Source of the DNA: Pseudomonas sp. DC1.2 | GTDB lineage: Bacteria; Pseudomonadota; Gammaproteobacteria; Pseudomonadales; Pseudomonadaceae | Length of the DNA stretch: 64,000 nucleotides | NCBI RefSeq assembly: GCF_034351645.1 | Contig: NZ_CP133782.1 | Coordinates: forward strand, 5,300,001-5,364,000 | Reading direction: 5' to 3' | Shown here: positions 63,825-64,000 of the stretch, one piece after another | How the letters are laid out: the number at the start of each line of letters is the position of its first letter | Position numbering within the stretch: the stretch's first letter is position 1 | The notes under the pieces: model-generated | Told to the model about the DNA's origin: nothing | Databases searched by the model: none | The model's input: only the letters and a program-made list of their open reading frames with translations | Translations under genes and position numbers: made by a program

Positions 63825-64000
63825 ATGGCTCGGGGAAACTGCACGGCATTTCCCTACAGAGGAGAAGAGCAAAACCCTGAGACCTAGACGAAAAATCGCC
63901 GGATTAGGGAGGAATGCTCTGATACCAGAGACGGGTGAGGGCCCCCAAACTTTGTCGATTCGAATTATCCACCTGAGCGAATCGATACCCATGAACAAAC

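Noticed and set aside
63991..64000. ATGAACAAAC at the right edge as the start of a new gene
   Set aside because: Only ten bases are visible and there is no convincing ribosome-binding site upstream.

Overview
The window is chromosomal DNA of a Pseudomonas, most likely of the P. fluorescens group. The evidence is the gene content, gene order resembling P. aeruginosa (from memory), moderate-to-high G+C, and many short REP-type palindromes of the GTGGGAGCGAGC / CTCGCGAT kind in intergenic gaps. I see no rRNA, tRNA, CRISPR array, integrase or intact insertion sequence. Most of it is a well-packed core genome with a few accessory or decaying loci.

Region by region. (1) 1-7925: the 3' end of a DUF3482 gene, then a five-gene minus-strand operon for uptake and breakdown of a phosphonate, probably 2-aminoethylphosphonate or a derivative (ATPase, fused permease, binding protein, FAD oxidoreductase, PhnZ-like HD oxygenase). 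An N-terminally truncated PheS-like relic and a LysR regulator lie upstream. (2) 7942-10773: the divergent cadA-cadR pair for Cd/Zn/Pb efflux, with a clear MerR-type operator. (3) 10843-20934: thyA, lgt, a TauE/SafE transporter, an NRDE protein, ptsP, rppH, a HAD phosphatase, ilvA and rpiA. (4) 20995-35156: an SdiA-regulated-type protein, a FAH-family enzyme, D-2-hydroxyglutarate dehydrogenase divergent from serA, several periplasmic proteins, a 2OG-Fe prolyl-hydroxylase-like enzyme, a hydrolase, a penicillin-acylase-family enzyme (HacB-like), and a GlxA regulator divergent from an HD hydrolase.

(5) 35237-46446: the polyamine locus. spuHGFEDCB and a broken spuA lie on the minus strand, spuI on the plus strand, followed by a TetR regulator. 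Putrescine and spermidine are imported by SpuD/E-F-G-H and metabolised through SpuB/SpuI (gamma-glutamylation) and SpuC (transamination). (6) 46524-52087: the sulfonate-sulfur locus ssuF-B-C-D-A-E, then the 1-Cys peroxiredoxin lsfA. Both promoters carry AT-rich dyads around ATCG. (7) 52384-54847: an OprD-family porin and a decayed tauA (taurine-binding protein) fossil. (8) 54852-63779: argA, argE, a CYTH-CHAD protein, an Lrp regulator, a small unknown protein, an orphan GspE-type ATPase, an SPFH-NfeD pair and a DUF2388 protein.

From memory of P. aeruginosa PAO1, regions 3-5 match the PA0291-PA0342 neighbourhood and region 8 the PA5204-PA5210 neighbourhood. These lie on opposite sides of the origin, so 52-55 kb looks like a rearrangement junction relative to PAO1. 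The most interesting loci are the phosphonate operon (PhnZ-like oxygenase paired with an FAD oxidoreductase and no PhnY, PhnW or PhnX), the paired dyads in the sulfonate promoters, and three gene relics (PheS-like, spuA, tauA).
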